Assembly (NCBI RefSeq): GCF_905475465.1
Contig: NC_062246.1
Location: 6,350,001 to 6,414,000 of the forward strand
Source: Pieris napi
Taxonomy: Eukaryota; Arthropoda; Insecta; Lepidoptera; Pieridae
Length of the DNA stretch: 64,000 nt
Reading direction: 5' to 3'
The translations under genes were made by a program, and so were the position numbers. The notes under the pieces are model-generated. The model was given only the letters and a program-made list of their open reading frames with translations, searched no databases and was not told the DNA's origin. Shown in pieces: positions 30,879 to 42,480 of this stretch (position 1 is the stretch's first letter; each line of letters begins with the position of its first letter).

Positions 30879-33800
30879 TTACTTTTTTTCAACATATAAA
30901 ATGAGTATTTGTACATTAAAGACAAAATCGTTACTAGATTTACTGTAATTGAACTTTTCAGTGTCAATTATCTGCATTTCTTGGGTTAAGTCTATAAAAA
31001 AATCGTCACGTAACTCATCGGGGATCTTGAAAGGCACCACAGACATTATTCCATCTGAAAATAATTGTATATTTATTAATTTGCATTTTCCCAAAGACGT
31101 AAAGGGACCCTTTATATATTATTGAATATTAAATAAATTGTTCTTATCATAAATAATATTAAGGATTGATCTATTTTTATTTGAACGTAGAGATAATCTT
31201 AGGACGAATAGCAAGGAACACGTCAAGCAACAACAGGTATGAGAATTCTGCTCATTGATTATTTGTTCGGCCGATTCCATAATATATATACACAGTAGGT
31301 GTAGGCCTGTGAAACTACGTTTGTTTTAAGTTGGACAGCACACAAAAGTGATCACGACTAAAAGTGTCAGTGTGTGTGTCTCTTTTCCCATTCGACGACA
31401 AAACCTACCTTTGAAATTCTCCAGATTTTCATACTCGTGAAATATCAATTTTTGTTCCAATTTTATGATAGTAAATCCAGTTTTGTCTAATAATTGTTGC
31501 ATGTCTTTAAGGGAATCCTGAAAAGAGTATATTTTTAATGAAACGGAAATTTGTGGTAGGTTCCAATTGTAGGTAGAACTCCAGGCTTTTGATATTGAAG
31601 AGTTTAAAATACAGGTATTAATCACGCTTTATTTTTACTCCGAATCTTAAACTTACCTTTACAGCTAAAATGAGATAAAGGTTTTATTATCTATATGTTA
31701 AAATATGCGTGCATCTCTCAGCTCTGAGGTTATAGAACCCCGTCTATGTCAAGCAGAGAAGAGAACCTACTTGGCTATTAGAAATAACAAATGATCACAA
31801 AACACATACATAAATCTACTGTTTTGCTAATAGTTTTTTCATATGGGACAGTGGCTCAATAGCACAGAAAGTTGAATAATGTGCTTCTTTGGCTAATGTA
31901 ATGAATTAGGAATAAATTAATCCAATCTACCACCATCGCTCCAATATGGCGGACCTCCTAGCAAAAAAGAAATAAAAATAAGCCTTTGCTAGAGTGAATT
32001 AAATTATGTTATATATACTTGACTGTCATGGTATGGAGATATATATCTTTCAACGTCAGTAACCCATGGCTTCCATTTTTCGGCTTTAGTAAGGGTCCTG
32101 TATGCATCGCTTAATGATGCTTTTTCTCCAACCATCGCGAAACAACTGCCTTGGTCCTTAAGGATATCGTATATGTTCTGGAACGCAGTTCTGTAAAATC
32201 AACATAAAAATAAATATAGCTAAATTGATGTATCCGCCGAAAAAGTTTTATCTTTAATATAAAAATGAATCACAAAATGTGTTGGTAAGCGCATAACTCA
32301 ACAACGCCTGGACCAATTTGGCCAATTCTTTTTTTACAATGTTCGTTGAAGTTCAAGAATGGTTTTTACAGCGAGAAAAAATCGAATAATTGCCGGAAAA
32401 ATCATAAAAACAGCCCTTTTCTTTTTCCCATACAATTATTTTCTAACTAAAACGCAGTCAATTTGAGCTTTATTGCCGTTGTATAAAGTTCATATTAAAT
32501 TACAAGCACTCACTGTTGTCTAAGCAATGAAGTTGTGTTCCTAACGTCAAAGATCATAATGTGGAAACAATGTCACAGTACTTCATTTAAGCAAGAATAT
32601 GAGTGTTGAGTTGCAAAATGATTATTTTTTATTCACAACGCCCTATCACCAGGGTGACGGTTCTGTTCAGGAGAATTTTTAGTCACGACTATAAAATACG
32701 TAGGAAAAAAAACTGCCACATTACAAATCTTTATGACAGGACGAAGTCTGTCGGGTGCGCTAGTTAAATACAATTTTCGAAGGCGTCGAGTCACCGTCAT
32801 ATTGTTCATGAGGTGTGCGAACATAAAATATACAAAGGCTGCACTAAAAGTATCGGGAATGGAATAATACCACTGTTCCTGTCATATTTAAATCTTTTTA
32901 ATTGAAAATGATATTTTGTGTGCAAGGCTGTTTTCTAACGATGAATGTTCGTCAAACGTTCGTCGATCAATTCGGTTACAAATACGCCCACAAAATATAT
33001 ATAAAAAATTGTATTAGTAGTATAATTTTGTTCCTAATTACGTAATAAAAATAACTTGTCTTGTCATTGTATGTTTTGAATCTAACGAGGGCGGCACTGA
33101 AAATTTCGGGAATCAAGGAAATGACACAACATTACTATTTAAAAATGTATTTATTGCTACAGAATCGTAAGGCAGAGTGGTTTTATGTTAGAATAAAAAT
33201 GCCGTATCTATTCAGTTTGAGAACACTAACGTTCGACGCATGCGCAATGGCTTGAAAGCGTCGCACAGGCGCAATAATTAATTGAAAAAAAAAATAGCTT
33301 CAATTTGATATATTATTGCACCCGTGATTTTTTAAAATCTTTATGTAAATTGCGGTGATGTCGACGATATTTTATTTAAATAACAAGTGAACGAAATGTT
33401 TTCCCAACAATCAATTCAAAATAATTTAATTAAAAATACTAGCGGGCAAATTTTGATAGGCACCTTTGTAGATATATGTTCTTCTAATTATAAATATACA
33501 TAAAAATTTGGTTTTTAGCAATAACCGATGAGCGCACTAATCCTGCAGCCGGATCTCGTACTATTAGTGATGTCTAAGAAAATTCTATTTGTTGTTAGCA
33601 TTAATTCACATTTATTTGTACCTATAGTTAATTGGTGTTTAATACTTAAGATATAACATATCACATATCAAATATTACATACCTACTTGAGATAAGATAT
33701 TACGTAAAAAATAATTTTACTCATATGTAAATATTATGATTATTCATAATTTGTATAATTAAAATAGCATACTATAAAATGCACTTTAGGAAGTAATTAA

Positions 33801-35123
33801 TTTTAACTTGAAAATTAATTAATAATTACTTAGTAATTAAATTAAATTAATTTTCAAGTTAAAATTAATTAATTTCTATTGCGTTAAAATATACTTAACT
33901 TTTATTACTTTAAAATTAACGTAATAAATTATAATGGAATGAATATTGTGTGCTTCTCGCACACAAGAAAAGAAATAAAGATTATTTCTAAACACTTATT
34001 AAATAAATTACCTACCTTATTTTAATATTCTCAAAGCGATATCTTTAAGTGCAATGTCAATCTGTCATAAAATCATTTATGACAACCTAAAAATAGATTT
34101 TCGGTTGTCATAATAATGTTTATTTTGTATTAATGATATATCTATATATATAAAAATGAAACCCGTTTTCCGTTGTCCCGACATAACATGAAAACGGCTT
34201 GACCGTTTTGTCTGATTTTTTTTTGTTGTGTTTGTAATTGTCAGGAGAAGGTTCTTATAAAAGAAAAAAAAAATTGCGCGGAAAATTAGAAAATTTAAGA
34301 ATACTTAACCACCATACAATTCGAACTTTTTGATGTAACTTTATGGCGTTTGACATAACATTGACAGAATGCGTGCTGCAAATATCGTCAAAGAAAAATG
34401 AATATCGTTTAAAATAAACGCTTCGATCGGAGTTATTATATTGATAATATAATAATATGCGAGCCAGAAAAACAAACAAAGAATGTTGTATAACATAAAG
34501 CATTAGAATAATAAACACTTTGTTTCTGAAATATTTTTAATTAATTATACCAATTTGAAATCAATATTCATAGTTAAGACAGGACAACGTCTGTCGAGTC
34601 CGCTAGTATTAAATAAATTTAACAAAACCCTTAGCGGGTTAATAAACGATGAAGGCCTCAGAGGGTAGGTAGGTTACAAACACGCCCAAAAAATAATAAA
34701 CGTGTCAAGCACAGAAGGCCGTGTAGCACGTACCATAAATTAAAAATTGTAATTGCGAAGTACTTACTCTTGACGACGACACCAGTGTAAAGCAAAAAAG
34801 GAAGTGGCATGGTGGAAACGATTCCTTAGCTGATCGGGCAGCTCTCCCTCTATGTTAAGGGTAGTGAAATCAACACGTTCCGAAGCATAGTGTTCATTTG
34901 CGAATCGTATCATATCTTCACTTATGTCACAGCCCGTCATGGTCTTGCAAGTAGGAATTAATTCTTTGAATATTTTTGATGTCAACCTCCCATCGCCACA
35001 ACCAATGTCTAGGATTGTTGAGTCTGTTTTCCAATTGATTATATTCTTATATTCTTCTAGATACTTCAATGCATTAGTATTCTGTAGAGCATTTGATTTA
35101 TTATACAATTTGACGTTAAGCAT
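30879..35123 (-). CDS. JHAMT: Juvenile hormone acid O-methyltransferase-like gene, copy E (complete)
   Basis: Exons are 34768-35123, 32019-32190, 31409-31517 and 30879-31054, giving 270 residues in one frame. The protein keeps Gln14 (SNALQNT), LDIGCGDG, GCDIS and FFALHW; here His precedes Trp114, as in well-studied JHAMTs, whereas most copies in this window have Asn. Exon 4 begins DGIMSVVPFKIPDEL. This makes E and H the copies closest to the canonical active-site layout. Intron 1 holds two Helitrons and a small inversion relative to H. A Harbinger-derived element with a LINE scrap inside lies upstream. Sister copy: H; cousin: A. Confidence 0.88.
32251..32763. mobile_element. Non-autonomous Helitron, intron 1 of copy E
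   Basis: It starts TCTTTAATATAAAAATG and ends CTGTCGGGTGCGCTAG. It is inserted between A (32250) and T (32764) without target duplication, as Helitrons do. Copy A has the uninterrupted site (AAAGTTTTAGTAAATATAAT). The same element is in H at 56624-57136 with identical length (513 bp). Confidence 0.85.
32835..33180. repeat. Inverted intron segment between two mariner-like ends, copy E
   Basis: About 150 bases (32930-33080) run in the reverse direction compared with copies A (6170-6315) and H (57210-57360). The block is bracketed by 'AAGGCTGCACTAAAAGTATC' at about 32837 and 'GAGGGCGGCACTGAAAATTT' at about 33085, both followed by CGGGAAT. These look like ends of mariner elements. The rearrangement is unique to E. 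Confidence 0.7.
34141..34606. mobile_element. Second non-autonomous Helitron, intron 1 of copy E
   Basis: Starts TCTATATATATAAAAATG and ends GTCTGTCGAGTCCGCTAG, between A and T. Copy A has the empty site (GATATATATTATATATAAAT at about 6926). Copy H carries it at 58332-58796. Confidence 0.85.
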
Positions 35124-35189
35124 TGTTCGTGCGTGCTTTTCGGCAAATTTCTGATAGCGTTTGCGCAGCGGTCAGGTAGTACCGGGTAA

Positions 35190-36127
35190 GGCTAAGGACT
35201 CACGAAGCAGTTTTGTGGTGGCGGAATGGAGTTTTATTTTCAAAACTCACGAAACCGGAGTTTGCTGCGGTTACTCCACCGTCGTGGTTGCGATTACTTT
35301 TAAGTTGTCTTGATTATTATTTAAGTGTTTTGTGTGATATTTAGTTATACGACATGGTTGCTAAAAGTGGGAAATTTGTAAATAATTTACGTAAACGACT
35401 CACATCTCTGGGCTGGTGCTCCCAAATACTAGCTTCTTCCTTTTGACCAAATTCAGCGAAGGGCTTGTCGAATTGTCAATCTCCATTAAGTCTCTGCGTT
35501 TTCTACAAAGTGTACTATGGTGAGTGTTCTGAAGTTTTGTTTGGGTTGATCCCTCCTGCCTAGTTTCAACACCGTACGAGCGGTATCAATTTAAAATTTC
35601 CATCAGCATCACCTTGATTTGATGGCTGGCAGTCTTCCACAGTCCGTTTCACAAGGCACTTTCTTTTGCGAACTAGTGAACTGTGGAATCGACTCCCGGT
35701 TGGGGTCTTTCATGAGAGATACGACCTTTATTTTATTTAGAGTATACCTACTCCTCTCGCAAACTTAGTGGTTGATTATCGCAATACGGGCGGTTAATCG
35801 ATCAGTTGAGTTCCAGTCGACCGCCATGGACACACACCAGAAATGAGCTGTTGCGTTATACTTACTTTAGAGAAGAATTTAAAAAAAAGCCTAAAAGGTT
35901 TTGGGTACATCCACTGATTGCGGAAAGATGTCGTTATGGATGAGTTAAAGAAGGACGAAGAAAAGTTCTTTAATTATTTTCGAATATCCCTATCCGTAAT
36001 GTGCCCGCCAACCGACCGCAGAGCGCGCGGCTGCAACCGGCTACCTATGGTTGGTTTTATGCTACAAAGGCTGCGGGTCCGCAACCACAGCGGGCGCGGG
36101 TGAAACCCGCTTCGTGAGTCCTTAGCC
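35190..36127 (+). mobile_element. Harbinger-derived element upstream of copy E, with a nested LINE scrap
   Basis: Ends GGCTAAGGACTCACGAAGC and GCTTCGTGAGTCCTTAGCC are inverted repeats. The interior has HPLI-like and KKDEEKFFNYFRISLSVMC coding scraps. It is interrupted by about 450 bases of LINE (35300-35757). The related elements at 16742 and 59379 lack the interruption. Confidence 0.75.
35300..35757 (+). mobile_element. LINE C-terminal scrap inside the Harbinger-derived element
   Basis: Plus-strand frames read AGAPKYQLLPFDQIQRR, then a HHLDLMAG piece, then a FFCELVNCGIDSRLG piece. This parallels the C-terminal end of the LINE at 12312-15551 (AGAPQYQLLPLDRIQRR, WNQLPTEVF). Copy H lacks it, so it entered after the D-E/G-H duplication or was removed from H. 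Confidence 0.7.
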
Positions 36128-38019
36128 TTAGATGTTATCGTCAGAATAAAGGTTAATACACATTAACCTGAACAATAAAACGAAATGGGATGATTTATGC
36201 ATAATACGAAAATGATAAATTTAATTTATACTGTAATGTGTTGTCATGTTGAGCCGATAGGAAAATAAATACAAATTCATAAAGATATCAATGATCAGGT
36301 AACTCAAGGTGTTAATAAATAATGTATATAGACCATCATTGCACTTGCGAGGCTTCTGGCAGTGTGAGGGTCCATGGGCGGCGGACACTATCACTCAACC
36401 TCAGATGAGCCTCTTGTCCGTTTGCCACCTGTTCTATAAAACAATATCTGTTTGATACAAAATTATCATGTACATAAACATATGTTTACTATAGTAAGCA
36501 GATAAATTTTATATGTGTACTTAATAAAAGCGGATGATTATATGTGACACGCGCTTATGATTGCGTTATTTTACTAAATATTGTAAATTTTATATATCAC
36601 GAGGAAAATCCCGTATTTGTATTATTTAAAATTATAACGTCAGCATCACTAACAGTGAAAATGTTTAGAACTGGCCAGTTAGAAACATTTCTTATGAAAA
36701 CTTTTTTTGAATTTCAATTTTAAAACTCTTTGATAACCTAATGTAGTATATTGCATTCATTTTTGTGAATTGGCGGCAAATCTAAAACTCTTCATACACG
36801 TGAAAATGAACCTAACGCGAGAAAATTTCGGTCAATGATTTATTATGACTTTCGTTGTGGGCTTACTGAACAACAAAGCTATGATAGGCTGCGATTAGCA
36901 TTTCTTAATGAAGCCCCATCTCGTGCCACTATTTACAGTTGGTTTAACGAGTTTAAGCGAGGACGTAGGAATCGCAATGATAATCCGCGTGAGGGACGTC
37001 CTTTAATAGCGACTACTCAAGATAACATCAGTGCTGTGCGACGCATGATAGAGGAAGATGCATTGGTATAAGTCAAATTCAAAAAAAATATTATATTAAC
37101 ATTTAGGCGTCAGGAAGCTTTGTACCAGATGGGTTCCCCATACTTTAACCGACGACCAGAAACACCTTCTCATGGACTGGTGTCGCCAAATGTTAGATAA
37201 GATCAACGGCGGTGACTCAAATGCTGTATTTGACATCGTCACAGGTGATGAAATCTGGATATATTGCTACGAACCCAAAACCAAAAGACAATCAGCTCAG
37301 TGAGTGTTTCCTTTCGAGGATCGGCCAACTAAGGTAAAGAATGGAAGAAGTCAAGGAAAAAAGATGATTGCCTCCTTCTTTGGTCGGAAAGGTCATTTCG
37401 CGACAGTTGTGCTAGAAGATGGAAGGACAGTTACTGCAGACTGGCAACTTTCTACATTAAGCCGTTTTTCATTTTCTAAACACTTTCACCTAGGTAATAA
37501 TAGTAAAAATAGCTGGCACCGGTCGTGCCTGCGTAATGCAACTAAGGACGACTAAGATTTATCATTGCAATATGCAAAAGGTAAATATTTAAATGTTGAA
37601 TTCTATAAGAAAATTGTTTAATAAAATGATTAAAATTTAATTTTTTTTTGTTTCGCTAAAAAACGGTGAAGCCGTATTAATTAAGTAATTGTATTAGCCA
37701 GTATTTTAAATTAAGTTTTATTTAGTATTGGTTTTGTAATTAACCTGCTACATTTTTGCTTGGTTCAATATTTCTATGGGAATCAAACCCACAGGTTCCA
37801 TTGCTATTTCACCAATTGGTTAAGCTAGACAAATTTGTCATCTGTGTCCTTTTAGAAGTTATTGTAATAACGAACATAATTTTACAAAATAAAAGAAGAG
37901 AAGAAGAATATAGAATTTATGTTTGTGTATTTCAATAATTGTACCTATGTATTTTATATTTCAATGTTACATTTCAATTTTAGAACAATTAATATTCAAA
38001 AAAACAAATCCAGACATTA
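36128..38019. other. Spacer between copies E and F
   Basis: Contains the upstream conserved block of E, a LINE 3' scrap (36345-36445, plus strand), mariner remnants (36780-37560), the shared 3' flank and a tRNA-like relic (37775-37830). No host gene is seen. The same layout recurs at 59846-61841. Confidence 0.6.
36780..37560 (+). pseudogene. Mariner transposase pseudogene
   Basis: The N-terminal helix-turn-helix part is open (IYYDFRCGLTEQQSYDRL, then FLNEAPSRATIYSWFNEF and REGRPLIATT). A deletion of part of the protein follows, then frameshifted pieces with DWCRQMLDKINGG, VFDIVTGDEIWIYCY (first catalytic Asp) and EDRPTKVKNGRSQGKK. Later catalytic residues are missing or out of frame. Intact mariner proteins have about 345 residues. 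It is shared with unit 2 (60510-61310) and, shortened, with 8095-8290. Confidence 0.8.
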
Positions 38020-41000
38020 TTACTTTTTTTCAACATATAAAACGAGTATTTGCACGTTATGGACATTATCATTAGTTGATTTCTTGTAATTGTACTTTTC
38101 AGTGTCAATCATCTGTATTTCTTGGCTTAAGTCTATTAAAAAATCGTCACGTAACTCATCCGGGATCTTGAAAGGCACCAAAGACATCAACGCATCTGAA
38201 AATAATTGTACTTTTATTTATTTTCATTTTCCCAAAGACAAACTAACTTCTACATGTACACCCTTTTCGGATGTGTGTTTTAGGCGCATTTTATAACATT
38301 GAATAAATTGTTCTTATCATAAACAATATGAAGGATTGATCTATTTTTATTTGAACCTAGAGAGAAACTTAGGACAAATAGCAAGGAATGAGTCAAGCGA
38401 CACGTCAAATTGATATATGAGTCATTAGAACTATGCTCATTGAACATTTGAGCGGCCGATCATACCGCGTCGTACCATAACTGTGCGTGGTACGTAATTA
38501 TGCCCGCTTGACCATTCCATGATATTTGATAGGGAATTTTTTGCAAAATATCCACACAGAACAATATTTACCGTTACTAAATGCGCTGTCAGAGTTGTGC
38601 TCATTTCCGTACCTGACACGTTCATAGTACGCTAATGTTATGAGATTAGACCAGTGCAGATAGCCTTTAAAATAAATAAAAAGTGAAAAAAATTATAGTA
38701 GGTTGAAACCTATTGGAAAGGGAGGTTAATATTATAAAAATTAAAGGAAAAATAATTTACGGGCGATCTGAGGTCGGGAAGGGGAGGGGGGGGGGGAGTT
38801 TTAAGGGTAAAAAACGGTTTATCACGATTTCCGGCAAAACTAAAAGTCCTATCGAAGAAAGTTAAATGGCAAAGTTGTAGGTAATAAAAAGATCTAAAAC
38901 TTTTGTATTCACACATTTTTACATAACCTCAAAATTTATGTGAAAAATTTAAAAAACCAAGTTTTTTGTTTTTAATTTTTATCTTTAACAAATTTTTTTT
39001 TTAACGAAATTTGGTGAAAACTTACCTTTCTATATCTCAAATACTTTATTCGATTTATAATTTATTCGATTAACAATATTTATTTTTTCACCTTATTTTG
39101 AATGAATATCGAAAAAACACCCTAATTTTCAATCGAAAATTCACCCGTCAAAATATCAGCTTTTTTTAAATTATTTTTCCTTTAATTTTTATAATATTCT
39201 CCTCCTTTTCCAATAGGTTTCATCCTACTATTATTTTTTTAGGTTTGAAAAATTATCGGCACTGGTCTAGATGGTGTAGTGAGACTTATAACATCCTCTG
39301 TTCAAGGTTTAATTGTACATTCATGGCTTTTGTTTGTTTTTTATTGCTAATATTCGCTTAAGTCTAAAGTTGATAAAAATGTTCTCGAATTTGTTACCGT
39401 GTCTCTTTTCCCATTCGACGACAAAACCTACCTTTGAAATTCTCTTGACTTTCGTAGACGTGATTTACTATCTTGACTTCTAATTTTGTTATAGTAAATC
39501 CAATTTTTCCTAATAATTGTTGCATTTCTTTAAGGGAATCCTGAAAAGAATATATTTAAATTAAACGCATATTAAACAGAAATTTGTGGTAGGTTCCAAT
39601 TGTAGGTAAATTCCAGGCATTTGATATTCTGGAGTTTCAAATACAGGTATATAGATCACGCTTTGTCATAACTCAGAATCTTAATCTTACCTTAACGGCT
39701 TAAAAGAGTTAAGGTTTTATTATGTATATGTTATATGCGTGCAACCTTCATCACTGAGATTATAGTCCCCCGTCTATGTCAAGCAGAGAAGAGAACCCAC
39801 TTGGCTATTAGAAAAACAAATGATCACGAAACACATACTATAAATCTAGTCCCAGACGTAAAAATTTGTAGTGCTAATGGTTTTTTTATATGGAACAGTA
39901 GCAAAGTAGTACTTAAAGTTGAATAGTGTGCTTCTTTGTCTAATGTAATTAATTGGGAATAAATTAATCCAATCAACCACAATCGCTCCAACATGGCGGA
40001 CCCTAGCAATAAATAATAATAATAGTAATGAAAACGACTACAAGAATTTTTATTAAGAAATAATAATTATCCTTTGCTAGAGTGAATCAAATTATGTTAT
40101 ATATACTTGACTGTCATGGTATGAAGATATATATCTTTCAACGTCAGTAACCCATGGCTTCCATTTTTCGGCTTTAGCAAGGGTCCTGTAGGCATCGAAT
40201 AATGATGCTTTTTCTGCGACAATCGCGAAACAACTTCCTTGGTCCCTAAGGATATCGTATATGTTCTGGAACGCAGTTCTGTAAAAACAACATAAAAAAT
40301 CTATTTTATATTAATAAATATAATTTTCGAAGGCGTCGAGTCACCGTCGTATTGTTTATGAGGTGTGCGAATATAAAATATAGATCCAAACATACAATGA
40401 CAAGATCAAACCACAATTGGTCTTGACTTTACTTTAAATACATTTTTAACAAAACATATAAAATCCAGAATGTTCCGAATACTGTTGCTGAATAAGATTT
40501 TTATTAAATAGTAGATCGGACTAATAAAAAGAATATATATATTCTGTGGGCGCACTTGATACTAAACGGATCGACGTACGTTTGACGATCATTCATCGTT
40601 ATAAGAAGAGACTTCTATGTTTTGTTAATATAGTAATGTTTAAACCTTTTTGTATGTAATATTATGTATCCATCTTTGGTTATATCTTTAGTCATTCGTA
40701 ATTCGTTTCTTCTTTATTTTAATAATAAGCATTTTCCTTGCTCTTAACTATGTTAAAAAACATAAGGTACAGACATGGGAACTCCGCGGTTTCTATTAGA
40801 TCTATTAGATGTCTAGAAAAAACACATAAAGCCAAGGCCAGAACTCTTCGCTTTTTTTCAGCAGAGCATACCTATGATGAAATTGGCAATTTTTCACTTA
40901 TAAATAATATATCATAGATAAATATTTCTTTGTAATAAATTCAATAGGTTCACGTTTGATTAAGTTGGGTTAACTCACGTTATTAAAAATATGATTTTGT

Positions 41001-41497
41001 GATCTTACATAAATACCTATATGATTATATAAATTACCTACCTTATTTTAATATTCTCAAAGCGAGTATTAAATAAAAAAGCTATTTAGATGCCGTGTAG
41101 CACGAACCATACATTAAAAATTACAATTGCGATGTACTTACTCTTGACGACGACACCAGTTTAAAGCAAAAAAGGAAATGGCATGGTGGAAACGTTCCCT
41201 TAGCTGATCGGGCAGCTCTCCCTCTATGTTAAGGATGGTGAAATCAACGCAATCCAAAGCATAGTGTTCTTTTGCGAATTGTATCATATCTTCATTTATG
41301 TCACAGCCCGTCATGGTCTTGCAAGTAGGAATTAATTCTTTGAATATTTTTGATGTCAAACTCCCATCGCCACAACCAATGTCTAGGATCGTTGAGTCTA
41401 TTTTCCAATTGATTATATTCTTATATTCTTCTAGATACTTCATAGCTTGAGTCTTCGTCAGACCATTTGATTTATTATACAATTTGACGTTAAACAT
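38020..41497 (-). CDS. JHAMT: Juvenile hormone acid O-methyltransferase-like gene, copy F (complete)
   Basis: Exons are 41142-41497, 40107-40278, 39432-39540 and 38020-38195, 270 residues in one frame. By its 3' part and position it is the third gene of the D-E-F unit, related to B and I. Its N-terminus MFNVKLYNKSNGLTKT carries Thr at position 14 as in D and G, and exon 1 has private changes (CDINEDMIQFAKEHYALD). Exon 4 begins DALMSLVPFKIPDEL. LDIGCGDG and FFALNW are intact. The mixed similarities suggest gene conversion between classes. Intron 3 holds a 623-bp long-TIR transposon. A shrunken Harbinger relic lies upstream. Confidence 0.87.
38647..39269. mobile_element. Non-autonomous long-TIR transposon (TAGnCCrGT family) in intron 3 of copy F
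   Basis: Ends TAGACCAGTGC and GCACTGGTCTA; the inverted arms extend about 110 bases ('AACCTATTGGAAA' against 'TTTCCAATAGGTT', then the ATTAAAGGAAAAATAATTTA pair). GAT is duplicated at 38644-38646 and 39270-39272. The uninterrupted host sequence can be read in copy I (TTATGAGACGGTGTAG). The interior has a G-run (38784-38799) and no coding frame. Confidence 0.8.
39737..39850 (+). repeat. SINE relic in intron 2 of copy F
   Basis: The same internally deleted relic as at 4800-4915, with 'CATCACTGAGATTATAG' and 'CCACTTGGCTATTAG'. Confidence 0.55.
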
Positions 41498-41560
41498 TGT
41501 TCGTGCGTGCTTTTCGCAAAATTTCTGATGGGGTTTGCGCAGCGGTCAGGTAGTAAGTAA

Positions 41561-41605
41561 GGCTAGGAAAGGCTTAAGACTGCAGCCGTCGCGGTTGTTA
41601 GAGTT
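41561..41605. repeat. Collapsed Harbinger relic upstream of copy F
   Basis: 'AAGGCTAGGAAAGGCTTAAG' and 'GCAGCCGTCGCGGTTG' stand where B, E and H have a 465-938-bp Harbinger-derived element; both phrases are pieces of it. An internal deletion has removed nearly everything. Confidence 0.55.
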
Positions 41606-41794
41606 ATCGTTTATTATGTTCATTAACCTGAACATAAAAACGAAATTGCATGATTTATGCATAATAAGAAAATTATAAATTAATTTATACTCTAATGTGT
41701 TGTGTACTGTTGAGCCGATAGGAAAAGAAATAGAAATTCATAAAGATATCAATGATCAGGTAACTCAAGGTGTTAATAAATGATTGAATAGACC

Positions 41795-41885
41795 AGCGTT
41801 GCACTTGCGAGGCTTCTGGCAATGTGAGTGTCCATAGGCGGCGGACACTATCACTCAACCTCAGATGAGCCTCTTGTCCGAAGAA
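41795..41885 (+). mobile_element. LINE 3'-end scrap upstream of copy F
   Basis: Same family as 7715-7820. It stops abruptly at CTCTTGTCCG, where the next repeat begins. Confidence 0.6.
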
Positions 41886-42480
41886 GACGATTCATCACGT
41901 CTTGGAGGCAGTCCTTTCTCGAAAATATCCCGGCAAAGTTTTGCCTATATTTCGAGATTCTGCAGCCTCCTTTGACAATTGGCTGAATGGAAGGGGTGCA
42001 TTTTCTATGACCAAAGCCCTATGACATAAAATTTTATGAAGAGTTGGTGTCATGGGATGCCATTTATACAAATAAAAGTGTAATTCTGCCATGGATCGTG
42101 GATATTTTGAAAACTTTTTAGTGTCAATGCGGAACCCACTTGCCAGTAGGTACTTCTAAAATTACTTTTATTTTCGTTATTCCCTGCGGCTCTTTCGCTC
42201 ATCACTGCAGCATAATTCAATTCATCGTGAGGTACTTCTGATCTCAGTTTTCTGTTTTGCGCCTTTTCACGCAAGGTCACTTCGGAATTCCTTCGAAGGG
42301 CAGCCGGGTTTGTAGAGTCGCCTATCTGGTAGAAAGATGGTGCCCTCAAGCCATTGTACGTTTGTTTCGCGGAAACGGTCTTCTTTGTAGCTCGCCGCGG
42401 TCCACTTACACATGTATTGGTCTAAAAGACTTTAAACTATTGCGGAGTAAATTGATTCGACTATTTGAGCATTTTGTCAT
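41886..42480 (-). pseudogene. Fragment of a repeated insect ORF family, frameshifted
   Basis: Minus-strand pieces include LRRNSEVTLREKAQNRKLRS, ELNYAAVMSERAAGN, and further on TPTLHKILCHRALVIENA with LPFSQLSKEAAESRNIGK. The HKIL.H.......PL..LSEEA..SRNK pattern recalls a multi-copy, probably transposon-encoded family in arthropods whose function I do not know. At least two frame changes; not functional. Confidence 0.45.

Larger units (their letters stand above)
25690..38010 (-). repeat. Segmental duplication unit 1 (copies D and E with spacers)
   Basis: This stretch and 45410-61800 share nearly all of their sequence in the same order and orientation. Exon 1 of D and G translate identically. 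Differences are mainly discrete insertions: in unit 1 only, 30169-30597 and 35300-35757; in unit 2 only, 45774-48470, 50680-51355, 52449-53416, 53931-54319 and 55380-55694. Confidence 0.85.

Noticed and set aside
36835..37071. Active mariner transposase
   Set aside because: N-terminal part is open but the remainder is deleted, frameshifted and lacks the later catalytic residues.
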